From assembly GCA_021852225.1 (NCBI GenBank), contig JAJZOA010000298.1, positions 1 through 10,378 of the forward strand: a DNA stretch of 10,378 nt. The letters are read 5' to 3'. The notes beneath the pieces were generated by a model. The model saw nothing but the letters and a program-made list of their open reading frames with translations, searched no databases and had not been told where the DNA came from. This document shows positions 1 to 6,235 of this stretch, in pieces (within the stretch, counting starts at the first letter, position 1; every line of letters begins with the position of its first letter). Source of the stretch: Planctomycetota bacterium. GTDB lineage: Bacteria; Planctomycetota; Phycisphaerae; WQYP01. Both the position numbers and the translations under genes were made by a program.

Positions 1-355
1 TTGCCGTGGCCGAGTTGGAACGCCGGCAGGCGGGGACGCCTGCACCACAAGGTGAGAATCATTTGCCTCTTTGCCAGAGGGTTTGATTTGAAACGCCAGC
101 GGGCGAGACGCCTGCCCCCCAGGCGGCGGGTCATCCGCAATGTCTTGCCGCGGCCGAGTTGGAACGCCGGCAGGCGGGGACGCCTGCACCACAAGGTGAG
201 AATCATTTGCCTCTTTGCAAGATGGTTTGATTTGAAACGATGGCGGGCAAGACGCCTGCACCCCAGGCGGCGGGTCATTCGCAATTTCTTGCCGCGGCCG
301 AATTGGAACGCCGGCAGGCGGGGACGCCTGCACCCCAGGCGGCGGGTCATCCGCG
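1..355. repeat. Tandem array of 144-bp GC-rich palindromic repeats (two-level, A/B half-units)
   Basis: The motif starting TTGCCG(C/T)GGCCGA recurs at 1, 145 and 289, an exact 144-bp period. Each unit has two diverged halves of about 72 bp, both starting TTG(G/A)AACGCC and both containing GACGCCTGC: A at 15-87, B at 88-158, A at 159-231, B at 232-302. The third unit (from 303) starts as A and ends as B, and lacks 72 bp that lie between the two copies of GACGCCTGCACC in unit 2, as expected for a deletion between those copies. Each A half carries a hairpin, GCAGGCG-GGGA-CGCCTGC (26-43, 170-187, 314-331); the first B half has CGCCTG-CCCCC-CAGGCG. Because 144 is a multiple of 3, a plus-strand frame stays open through 1-363, but the Arg-rich product looks like an artefact of the repeat. 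The array begins mid-unit, so it continues left of the window. Confidence 0.93.
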
Positions 356-359
356 GGGG

Positions 360-1496
360 TTAAAGTGAAATATTCCGCCCGCCCTGGCTGGGTAAAAACA
401 GATGGCAACGGTCTGTTGCCAGATACAAGGTGATGGCCTCCTGCGGACGAATAAGCTCGGCATGCGTAGAATCTGTTCGGCAAACAAATCGATCCTGACC
501 GCCCACGGAAAAGTGGATATCCACCTTGTCGCCCAGCGGCTCAATAACGCCGGTGCGGGCCTCAAGCTTATTCTGTCCGCCTGCAAAACGACCGGCGCAG
601 TCCGGCGAAAGAGCTTCCGGCCGCGCGCCCAGAACCAGGTCCTGCCCGGCATGGGCACCGGCCACGGCGGCCAGACGTGGTGGCAGTCGAAGTCGCTGCG
701 GCTGGCCATCGGCCTGTTGAATGACAAAATCTCCAGAGGCATCGACGTGGCCACAAAAGAAATTCATCGGCGGAGTGCCGACGAAACCGGCGACAAACAT
801 ATTCAGCGGCCTGTCATAAACCTCCAGGGGCGGCGCACATTGCTGAATGAGGCCATCTTTCATGACCACAATCCGGTCGCCCAAAGTCATGGCTTCTTCC
901 TGATCGTGGGTGACATAAATCGTGGTGGTATTCAGTCGCAAATGCAATCGTTTAATTTCCGCGCGGGTTTCCACCCGCAGCTTGGCATCCAGATTGGACA
1001 ATGGCTCATCAAAAAGGAACGCCTTGGGATTGCGGACAATTGCCCGCCCCACCGCCACGCGCTGGCGCTGGCCGCCGGAAAGGGCTTTGGGCCGACGATC
1101 CAGATAGTCGGTCAGACCCAGAATGGAGGCCGCCTCTCGGACGCGCTGGTCGATCTGCTGTTTGGTAAGTTTGAGTTCGCGCCGGCGCATATGCAGTGAA
1201 AACGCCATGTTTTTATAAACGCTCATGTGCGGGTAAAGAGCGTAATTTTGAAAAACCATGGCGATGTCCCGGTCTTTGGGAGCAACCGAATTGACCACCC
1301 GCCCATCAATGGATAATGTACCACCGGAAATTTCCTCAAGTCCGGCGACCATGCGCAATGTGGTGGTTTTTCCACAACCCGACGGCCCCACAAGCACAAT
1401 AAATTCACGGTCCTGAATGGACAGGGAAATGCTGCGCACAGCCTGTACGCCATCTGGATAGACTTTGGATACATTTTCAAGCTCTACCGTAGCCAT
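360..1496 (-). CDS. ABC transporter ATP-binding protein, MalK/UgpC/MsmX type (carbohydrate uptake)
   Basis: A 378-residue ATPase subunit that would power import of sugars or related solutes by a binding-protein-dependent ABC transporter on the cytoplasmic side of the inner membrane. Visible motifs, numbered from the chosen start: Walker A GPSGCGKTT (37-45), Q-loop VFQNYALYPH (81-90), ABC signature LSGGQRQ (139-145), Walker B AFLFDEP (159-165), D-loop SNLD (167-170) and switch His in VTHDQEEA (H197). Residues from about 286 onward (LGARPEAL, VIEPLGDK, HLFLP) match the TOBE/regulatory domain typical of MalK-like ATPases; overall length is normal for that group. The frame is open up to 1568, but ATG at 1496 starts the conserved MATVELENVSKVYPDG sequence and has GGAAGG just upstream. 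No permease or binding protein is in the window, so substrate is unknown; related ATPases can serve several transporters. A group II intron remnant lies about 80 bp upstream of the start. Confidence 0.95.
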   Translation of the reverse strand: MATVELENVSKVYPDGVQAVRSISLSIQDREFIVLVGPSGCGKTTTLRMVAGLEEISGGTLSIDGRVVNSVAPKDRDIAMVFQNYALYPHMSVYKNMAFSLHMRRRELKLTKQQIDQRVREAASILGLTDYLDRRPKALSGGQRQRVAVGRAIVRNPKAFLFDEPLSNLDAKLRVETRAEIKRLHLRLNTTTIYVTHDQEEAMTLGDRIVVMKDGLIQQCAPPLEVYDRPLNMFVAGFVGTPPMNFFCGHVDASGDFVIQQADGQPQRLRLPPRLAAVAGAHAGQDLVLGARPEALSPDCAGRFAGGQNKLEARTGVIEPLGDKVDIHFSVGGQDRFVCRTDSTHAELIRPQEAITLYLATDRCHLFLPSQGGRNISL

Positions 1497-1501
1497 GCGT
1501 A

Positions 1502-1512
1502 CCCTTCCCGCG
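1502..1512 (-). promoter_or_regulatory. Ribosome binding site deciding the ABC ATPase start
   Basis: On the minus strand GGGAAGGGTACGC leads directly into ATG at 1496. The GGAAGG core at normal spacing supports this start over the upstream in-frame ATG at 1568, which would add 24 residues unlike the family. Confidence 0.6.
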
Positions 1513-1577
1513 GAATAACACTCGATTGGCGCAGTTGGAATCATCACACAGGGCAGCCTTGAACGCAAGTGAACTGA

Positions 1578-2263
1578 ATCAGGAGAAGTGGCGCGGGAAA
1601 CTTGCCCCCCCTCCGCGCTTTGGTGGAACCGGACGCGAGCCTATTGACTCATTGGGCACCGATCGTATTTTGTTTCCATCGGCCTCCGAATTCATCTTCC
1701 GTTTAACCGGTGGGGAAAAATGCAACCCCGACGGCATGCGATTCAAGATGTGATACAGGTTGATTTTCAGTCTGCGTTCAAGCGCGGCTATCGTTATATC
1801 ATCGATGCCCGCGGCCCCCCGATTGGCGCGGACCTTCAGCCACGCACGGCGTTCCGGTTGTTTGGAAATATAAAATGACTGGCCTTTCGTTATCGGCTCC
1901 TCCCGGCCAGGGCGGCGTGGGCCGGCCGGCGGAAGACCTGATGATACAAGCCTGATCCACGCCCGCACCGCCTCAAGACCAGAAGGCATGTTACCGGCAT
2001 GCAGTCCCCCGCCATTTATCCTGGTACCCAGACCATGCTCCGGTTTTGACCCGCCCTTTGGCGGCCGATTTTTGACCGTCTGCGGACACCGGGTAAACAG
2101 GTCAATTAGACAGAATTGCCGGTTCCGGGCGTGGGGTTTGGCATATCCTGAAAAGCCGAGATCGAAATAAGGCGAAAAAAGCCCCGGGGCCGCTTGGCCA
2201 TCCATGGGCAAATCTGCTTGCCTACGAACAAAGCTGAGCCTGACATTGCGCGGCCTGGCGCCC
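1578..2263 (-). mobile_element. Degenerate, internally deleted group II intron (5' boundary approximate)
   Basis: On the minus strand a reverse-transcriptase remnant (1642-1893) is followed at once by sequence resembling the 3' end of a group II ribozyme. GGCTCGCGTCCGGTTC (1641 down to 1626) resembles the 3' arm of domain V, which typically ends in C-G-T-x-C-G-G-T-T-C. A GGAG...CTCC hairpin with an unpaired A in CCACTTCTCC (about 1618 to 1580) resembles domain VI and its branch-point A. The tail ...CTCCTGAT ends in the A-Y expected at an intron 3' end, near 1578. Upstream of the RT, 1894-2263 lies where domains I-III should be; I could not fold it or find exon-binding sites. GGGCG at 2263 (consensus GUGYG) is only a guess for the 5' end. 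With most of the RT missing, the element cannot mobilise itself; splicing competence is doubtful. Confidence 0.68.
1642..1893 (-). pseudogene. Group II intron reverse transcriptase/maturase, N-terminal remnant
   Basis: The minus-strand translation in this stretch matches the N-terminus of group II intron-encoded proteins: TKGQSFYISK, AWLKVRANRGAAGID, then LYHILNRMPSG and FSPPVKR, in the usual order and spacing. This corresponds to the N-terminal RT0/RT1 region. The similarity continues weakly through ADGNK and VPNESI (family: ADGG-R-LGVPTVADRI) and then stops. Only about 84 codons remain of a protein normally 400-600 residues; the catalytic YADD region, maturase X domain and DNA-binding/endonuclease parts are absent. 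The codon where family members usually have the initiator Met is ATA (1891-1893). The frame is open upstream to 2265, but the translated upstream part is not recognisable. I assign it as a broken fragment from remembered family motifs, not from an alignment. Confidence 0.78.
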
Positions 2264-2265
2264 AA
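1894..2265. other. Gene-less stretch upstream of the RT remnant
   Basis: No convincing gene on either strand. It is GC-rich and contains short palindromes such as GCCCCGGGGC at 2181-2190, followed on the minus strand by six T. Its position makes it the likely 5' (domain I-III) part of the intron remnant, but I could not confirm ribozyme structure by eye. The open minus-strand frame through it gives a composition unlike a normal protein. Confidence 0.4.
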
Positions 2266-2506
2266 TTACAAGAGATAAACTACAGGGCCGCGCGCCACGA
2301 ACAGTACTTAAATACGAATATTTATTATCACGAATTTAATTCTTGCTTACAGGTATTATTTAACAATGATTTGCGAATATGATAAACGTTGGCGAGTTGA
2401 TGTTGCAATCAGATTATTGTACACTATTTGGCTCGATAGAAACGAGACAAATGTGGTGAAGAATTGCACCGCATTGGAAGAAATCATTTTTTGACAGAGG
2501 TTTGTC
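2266..2506 (+). promoter_or_regulatory. AT-rich leader upstream of rpmA
   Basis: From about 2305 to 2430 base composition turns strongly AT-rich, in contrast to its GC-rich surroundings, and no gene is visible. CGAAT followed by AT-rich sequence appears three times (2319, 2331 and 2374 regions). The stretch probably carries the rpmA promoter and may mark the junction between native sequence and the inserted intron. No L21 leader or known ribosomal-protein autoregulatory structure was recognised. Confidence 0.45.
2397..2425 (+). promoter_or_regulatory. Candidate sigma70-type promoter for rpmA
   Basis: TTGATG (2397-2402) and TACACT (2420-2425) are separated by 17 bp; each matches its consensus hexamer at 4 of 6 positions. 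It lies about 80 bp upstream of the rpmA start. Another -10-like hexamer, TATGAT (2378-2383), has no matching -35. This is a pattern match only. Confidence 0.35.
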
Positions 2507-2770
2507 ATGGCGCATAAAAAAGGTCAAGGTTCCACCCGCAATGGCCGGGACAGCAATCCGCAATATCTGGGCATTAAGGCCTATGCCGGCGAACATGTGA
2601 CGACGGGTTCGATCATTGTCCGGCAGCGCGGCACCAAATTCCGCGCGGGCAAGAATGTCGGTCTGGGCCGTGATGACAGCCTGTTTGCGCTGTCTGATGG
2701 GCTTGTGCATTTTGCCGCCAACCGTAAAGTTTCGGTTGAGCCTGAAGTGACGGCAACGGTCAACGGCTAA
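2507..2770 (+). CDS. rpmA: 50S ribosomal protein L27
   Basis: An 87-residue protein with the full bL27 pattern: [16 protein letters not shown] at the N-terminus, then [40 protein letters not shown] and a C-terminal VSVEPE segment. bL27 sits near the peptidyl-transferase centre of the large subunit, with its flexible N-terminus reaching toward the tRNA ends. Length is typical and there is no N-terminal extension of the kind cleaved in Firmicutes. AGAGG at 2496-2500 is 6 nt before the ATG and fixes the start. The usual partner rplU (L21), normally immediately upstream, is absent, as is obg downstream; the gene stands alone behind an AT-rich leader. About 290 bp without a recognisable gene or clear terminator follow it. 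Confidence 0.98.
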   Translation: MAHKKGQGSTRNGRDSNPQYLGIKAYAGEHVTTGSIIVRQRGTKFRAGKNVGLGRDDSLFALSDGLVHFAANRKVSVEPEVTATVNG

Positions 2771-3063
2771 GCCTTCAATATTCTGTATCGCAAGATACTG
2801 ACTGCCGGTTTGACCCGGCTTGATCCAGCCTGATTGATTCCGATCCGGGCACGTAAAGCCCTGGCATTTTATGCTTCGTCGCTGAAATAAAATTGGCCGA
2901 TTGGCAGCCACTTGTCCAATGAATTCTGCCGCCCCACAACCCTTTCTGGAATGCGGAATGCCGCCGGCAGAGGCAGGCTCTCGCATGCGCAGCCCACAAT
3001 GATTATCATGCTCTGGTCGTGACCATTTATTCTTCGTTGGGCTTTTTCCCGGGGGAAGCGCAC

Positions 3064-4176
3064 ATGTCGGCCGCCAACTGGATGCAATTCGGATGCAATC
3101 GCATAAAAGCGGCGATTGTCAGCGTGCACCGCGCCAGAACATCCGCGTCATTGGCCGCGATAGTGGGCGTTCTGGCGGCATGCGGATGGACTTGCCCATT
3201 GGGCAATATTTATGCGGCTACGCCAGATTCCAGTACAGGAAAGTCCCAACCGGTGGTGTTGCCGCCGACGGTAAAAATAGCGGCGATCCTGCAAACCCGC
3301 GGTGTCATACTGTCGCAATTCAAGACGCCCTACATTGATGCGCTCAACTCCCGCCTGGGACTGCGAATTGTACTGGCGGTCAGTGGAACCGAATTTGTCC
3401 GCCCGGCGGGAATTTCGAATGTCCATCTTTATGCCACAGGGCTGGATGGCGGCGGCCGACTGCGGTTGCTTTCACCTATCGGCCCGGTTGCCGAAAAAAT
3501 CAACCAGCCGCTGTATGCCACAATGAAGCAGGAAGGCGCGATCGGCTTCCCGGCGATTCTCCGCTTTGCTCCGACTCCGCCGACCGCCAAACAAATAAGG
3601 CATCTGACCGGGGCGTTCACAGTGCTGTACGGCGGTCAGACTAAAACCATACGGATTCCCGATATCGCCGCAGGAATCGGCAAAACGCTTGAAAACCCGA
3701 TGCTTAGGGCGTGGCATATTCAGATCAGCATACTTCCGCTGCAAACAACGAATAAGCGGACATTTCTAGCGGTACTTTTGCACGGTCCGCCGGATTGCTT
3801 CAAGTCGTTGCGGATATTGCGGGGAAAGATATTTGAGTCGCCCGGATATTTTTCCACGCTGCTGGCCAATGGATCCACCCGCATTACGGTTCCATTGAAG
3901 CGGCCGCCGACGGCGGAAACATCATTGGAATTAAAACTGATGGTCGGACAAAAAAAAGCGGATCGTGCATTTTCATTTTTCGCATATTACCCTGCCGTAA
4001 AGGGTGCAGGTTGTGAGCTGGTCGGACAAAAGAATAACGGATTCGGCGGTCTTCGGCGGCGCACGCGATTACTTGAATTGGTCAATGCGGTCTCTTGCGA
4101 TATGATAGCTGACCTGACGGCGGGATTGCCCGCTGAATTTTCTGGGGCTGCAGCCCCAAAAACAGGAGTTAAATGA
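3064..4176 (+). CDS. Secreted or lipoprotein-like protein of unknown function
   Basis: A 370-residue protein that I do not recognise. The ATG at 3064 is chosen because GGGGGAAG lies 6 nt upstream; an in-frame GTG at 3019 is possible but less well supported. The N-terminus has a long basic stretch (IKAAIVSVHRARTS, residues 14-27) followed by a hydrophobic segment containing SLAAIVGVLAAC. LAAC fits a lipobox, so it may be a lipoprotein; cleavage by signal peptidase I near NIYAA is an alternative. The mature part looks like soluble beta-rich sequence with no membrane helix or catalytic motif that I can name. The next gene's ATG overlaps its stop (ATGA at 4173-4176), and a 16-bp palindrome lies in its last codons, so it is probably translationally coupled to the cyclophilin gene. 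An envelope role is only an inference from the export signal. Confidence 0.8.
   Translation: MSAANWMQFGCNRIKAAIVSVHRARTSASLAAIVGVLAACGWTCPLGNIYAATPDSSTGKSQPVVLPPTVKIAAILQTRGVILSQFKTPYIDALNSRLGLRIVLAVSGTEFVRPAGISNVHLYATGLDGGGRLRLLSPIGPVAEKINQPLYATMKQEGAIGFPAILRFAPTPPTAKQIRHLTGAFTVLYGGQTKTIRIPDIAAGIGKTLENPMLRAWHIQISILPLQTTNKRTFLAVLLHGPPDCFKSLRILRGKIFESPGYFSTLLANGSTRITVPLKRPPTAETSLELKLMVGQKKADRAFSFFAYYPAVKGAGCELVGQKNNGFGGLRRRTRLLELVNAVSCDMIADLTAGLPAEFSGAAAPKTGVK
4143..4158. repeat. 16-bp perfect palindrome at the gene junction
   Basis: TGGGGCTGCAGCCCCA is a perfect inverted repeat in the final codons of the upstream gene, just before the AGGAG (4164-4168) serving the cyclophilin gene. As RNA it could form a 6-bp GC stem with a TGCA loop. 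With only AAAAA after it on the plus strand, it is not a terminator; it could influence translational coupling. Confidence 0.6.
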
Positions 4177-4661
4177 TCATGGCGGAAACGACTCAGGCAC
4201 TGGCACCCCGCATTCGAATTGAAACTGATCAGGGAATTATTGAATTGGAGCTATGGCCGGACGTGGCTCCAAAAACCGTGGAAAACTTTCTGACTCTTTC
4301 GGACAAGGGCTTTTACAACGGACTGGGATTCCATCGGCTTATTCCGGGCTTTATGATTCAGGGCGGCTGCCCCCAAGGCACCGGTACCGGCGGCCCGGGT
4401 TATAAAATAAAAGCTGAATTCAGCAAAAGAAAACATCTGCGCGGCGTCATCAGCATGGCGCGATCGATGGATGTGGATTCCGCCGGTTCGCAATTTTTTA
4501 TCATGCACGCGGATTCCCCGCATCTGGATGGCCAGTATACCTGTTTTGGCCAGGTGACTTCCGGTATTGAAGTCGTCGATAAAATAGTATCGGTACCGCG
4601 CCGCCCGGGAACGGATTCGCCCGTGCAACCGCCAAAAATCAAGACAATAACGCGGCTGTAA
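4173..4661 (+). CDS. Peptidyl-prolyl cis-trans isomerase, cyclophilin type
   Basis: A 162-residue single-domain cyclophilin, which accelerates cis-trans isomerisation of Xaa-Pro bonds during folding. Recognisable blocks are ETDQGIIELELWPDVAPKTVENF near the N-terminus, the hallmark FHRLIPGFMIQGG with the catalytic Arg, GTGTGGPGYKIKAEF, then GVISMARSMDVDSAGSQFFI and YTCFGQV. Length and layout match small bacterial PpiB-like enzymes. There is no signal peptide, so it is probably cytoplasmic. AGGAG (4164-4168) can serve either ATG 4173 or ATG 4179 (MAETTQ), so the true start may be two codons later. The 4-nt overlap with the upstream secreted-protein gene suggests an operon. Confidence 0.95.
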   Translation: MIMAETTQALAPRIRIETDQGIIELELWPDVAPKTVENFLTLSDKGFYNGLGFHRLIPGFMIQGGCPQGTGTGGPGYKIKAEFSKRKHLRGVISMARSMDVDSAGSQFFIMHADSPHLDGQYTCFGQVTSGIEVVDKIVSVPRRPGTDSPVQPPKIKTITRL

Positions 4662-4672
4662 ATCCGCCAGCC

Positions 4673-4693
4673 TGCCGGCAGAATTGGCCGGCA
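4673..4693 (+). repeat. Intergenic inverted repeat
   Basis: TGCCGGC and GCCGGCA flank a 7-nt spacer between the cyclophilin and GT2 genes. It forms a plausible 7-bp stem, but there is no T-run after it, so it is not a canonical terminator. Its core CTGCCGGCAG also occurs at 9706-9715. Confidence 0.5.
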
Positions 4694-4723
4694 GCCGCCA
4701 CTGGGGTTGATCCGGAAAGCACC

Positions 4724-6178
4724 ATGCCTGCACAATATCGACTCTTAAGCGTGTTGATGCCGATATTTAATGAATCGCGCACGCTTCGGACGATTATTGC
4801 ACGGGTTCTTTCCGCGCCCTGTCCGTTGCCCATTGAACTGATCTGTGTGGATGATGCCAGCGGCGATGATACATGGCGGATACTTCAGGACCTTGCGGCA
4901 CAGGACAGCCGGATTCGTCTGTTTCAGCATCCGTTTAACCAGGGGAAAGCCGCAACCATTCGCACCGCCATCGCACAGATGACCGGCGATATCGCCCTGA
5001 TTCAGGATGCGGACCTGGAATATGACCCGCGGGATTACGCGGCCCTTCTTGCCCCCCTTCTGGAAGGAAAAGCGGATGCGGTGTTCGGATCGCGATTCGT
5101 ATTTTCCGGTCAGCGGCGTGTGCTGCGATTCTGGCATGCAACCGCCAACCGGGTTCTGACCGGCATTTCCAACATGATGCTGGACCTGAATCTGACCGAC
5201 ATGGAAACGTGCTACAAAGCGATTCGATCCGATATTTTCCGTCGGCTTCCACTGAAGGCCGAACGCTTCGGCATTGAACCGGAAATTACCGCGCGGCTGG
5301 CCCAGTGGAATATCCGGATTTATGAAGTCCCGATCAGTTACCATGGCCGCACAGTGGCCGAAGGAAAAAAAATCGGTCTTAAGGATGCGTTCGAGGCGGT
5401 ATGGACATTGGTTAAATGCTGCTGGTGGGACCGGCGATTCACCACGCACGACGGGTATTACCTGCTGACAAGTCTGCGGAAACGAAAAAAAATCAACCGC
5501 TGGATCTTATCGCAATTTGAGCGGTACATCGGCGCTCGTGTGCTTGAAACCGGGTGTGGCATTGGCAATTTCGCCGAGCAGTTGCTGCATAAGCCGCGGC
5601 TGATCTGCATAGATACTGATGAATTTTACACAGAAATGACCAGCCGCCGCTTCGGGCAATTGGAAAACGTGAGGGTCATTCAGGGCGATCTGCTGGCGCC
5701 AGAGAACCTCCAGATTCTGGCCGACGAACGACTGGACAGCATTATCTGCCACAATGTTTTGGAACACCTGCCCGACGACCAGCCTGTGTTGCCGGCGCTG
5801 GCGAAAATACTGGCCCCCGAAGGCTATCTGGTGGTGCTGGCTCCGGCACACCAGCGCCTGATGAGCCGGTCTGATGATAAACTGGGACATTTGCGGCGTT
5901 ATGATTCTGATCGGCTTAGGACTCTGCTTTCCGCCGCGGGCCTTGAAGTGGTTTCAATAAATGATTTCAACCGGCTGGGTGCATTGGGCTGGCGGATCAA
6001 CGAATTTCTAAGGCGCGATTCAATTTCCCCGGGCCAACTGGGCTGGTTCCAGCGGCTGTTACCTGCCGCAAGACTTATGGAAACCGCGCGAATCGGCCAG
6101 GGCCTAAGCCTTGTGGCGATTGGGCGCAAGCCACTGCGGTTCGCAGCCGACATAAAAACAGATGTCACGCCCGGTTAA
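4724..6178 (+). CDS. GT2 glycosyltransferase fused to a SAM-dependent methyltransferase
   Basis: A 484-residue two-domain protein. Residues 6-230 are a family 2 glycosyltransferase of the dolichol-phosphate mannose synthase-like type: LSVLMPIFNES, CVDDASGDDTW, the metal-binding DAD at 95-97 (IQDADLEYDP), FGSRFV and the later RFGIEPEITARL block. This type usually transfers a sugar from a nucleotide donor to polyprenyl phosphate or builds glycans. Residues about 255-470 are a class I methyltransferase: SAM-binding motif VLETGCGIGNF (273-283), acidic residue after beta 2 in CIDTDE, CHNVLEHLPDD (342-352), and GHLRRYD (388-394) as in many sugar or lipid methyltransferases. No membrane helices are evident, so it probably acts at the cytoplasmic face. 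The start is ATG 4724, with only a weak GGAAAG upstream. The gene is followed 57 bp later by a GT-C-like transferase, a likely partner. Confidence 0.92.
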   Translation: MPAQYRLLSVLMPIFNESRTLRTIIARVLSAPCPLPIELICVDDASGDDTWRILQDLAAQDSRIRLFQHPFNQGKAATIRTAIAQMTGDIALIQDADLEYDPRDYAALLAPLLEGKADAVFGSRFVFSGQRRVLRFWHATANRVLTGISNMMLDLNLTDMETCYKAIRSDIFRRLPLKAERFGIEPEITARLAQWNIRIYEVPISYHGRTVAEGKKIGLKDAFEAVWTLVKCCWWDRRFTTHDGYYLLTSLRKRKKINRWILSQFERYIGARVLETGCGIGNFAEQLLHKPRLICIDTDEFYTEMTSRRFGQLENVRVIQGDLLAPENLQILADERLDSIICHNVLEHLPDDQPVLPALAKILAPEGYLVVLAPAHQRLMSRSDDKLGHLRRYDSDRLRTLLSAAGLEVVSINDFNRLGALGWRINEFLRRDSISPGQLGWFQRLLPAARLMETARIGQGLSLVAIGRKPLRFAADIKTDVTPG

Positions 6179-6235
6179 TATCACCGGTTTGGCGTCCGTT
6201 ATTCAGGCTCGCGACCGTTTTAACAAAGGATTGGA

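Noticed and set aside
1..355. CRISPR array
   Set aside because: The repeats are contiguous diverged units with a 144-bp period, with no identical short repeats separated by unique spacers and no cas gene nearby.
1..363. Open reading frame of about 120 codons through the repeat array
   Set aside because: The frame stays open only because the repeat period is a multiple of three; the Arg-rich product repeats the DNA units and resembles no protein.
402..1199. Long plus-strand open frame opposite the ABC ATPase
   Set aside because: It lies wholly antisense to a well-supported gene with all catalytic motifs; its translation has no recognisable pattern.
2171..2200. Possible rho-independent terminator on the minus strand (GCCCCGGGGC then six T)
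   Set aside because: The palindrome leaves only a 3-4 bp stem once a loop is allowed, and it lies within the putative intron remnant, so support is too weak.
2414..2986. Minus-strand frame of 190 codons over rpmA
   Set aside because: Antisense to the clear L27 gene and extending into intergenic sequence; no ribosome binding site or protein-like pattern.
2771..3063. tRNA or small RNA gene after rpmA
   Set aside because: No cloverleaf, T-loop consensus or strong hairpin with a T-run was found in this gap.
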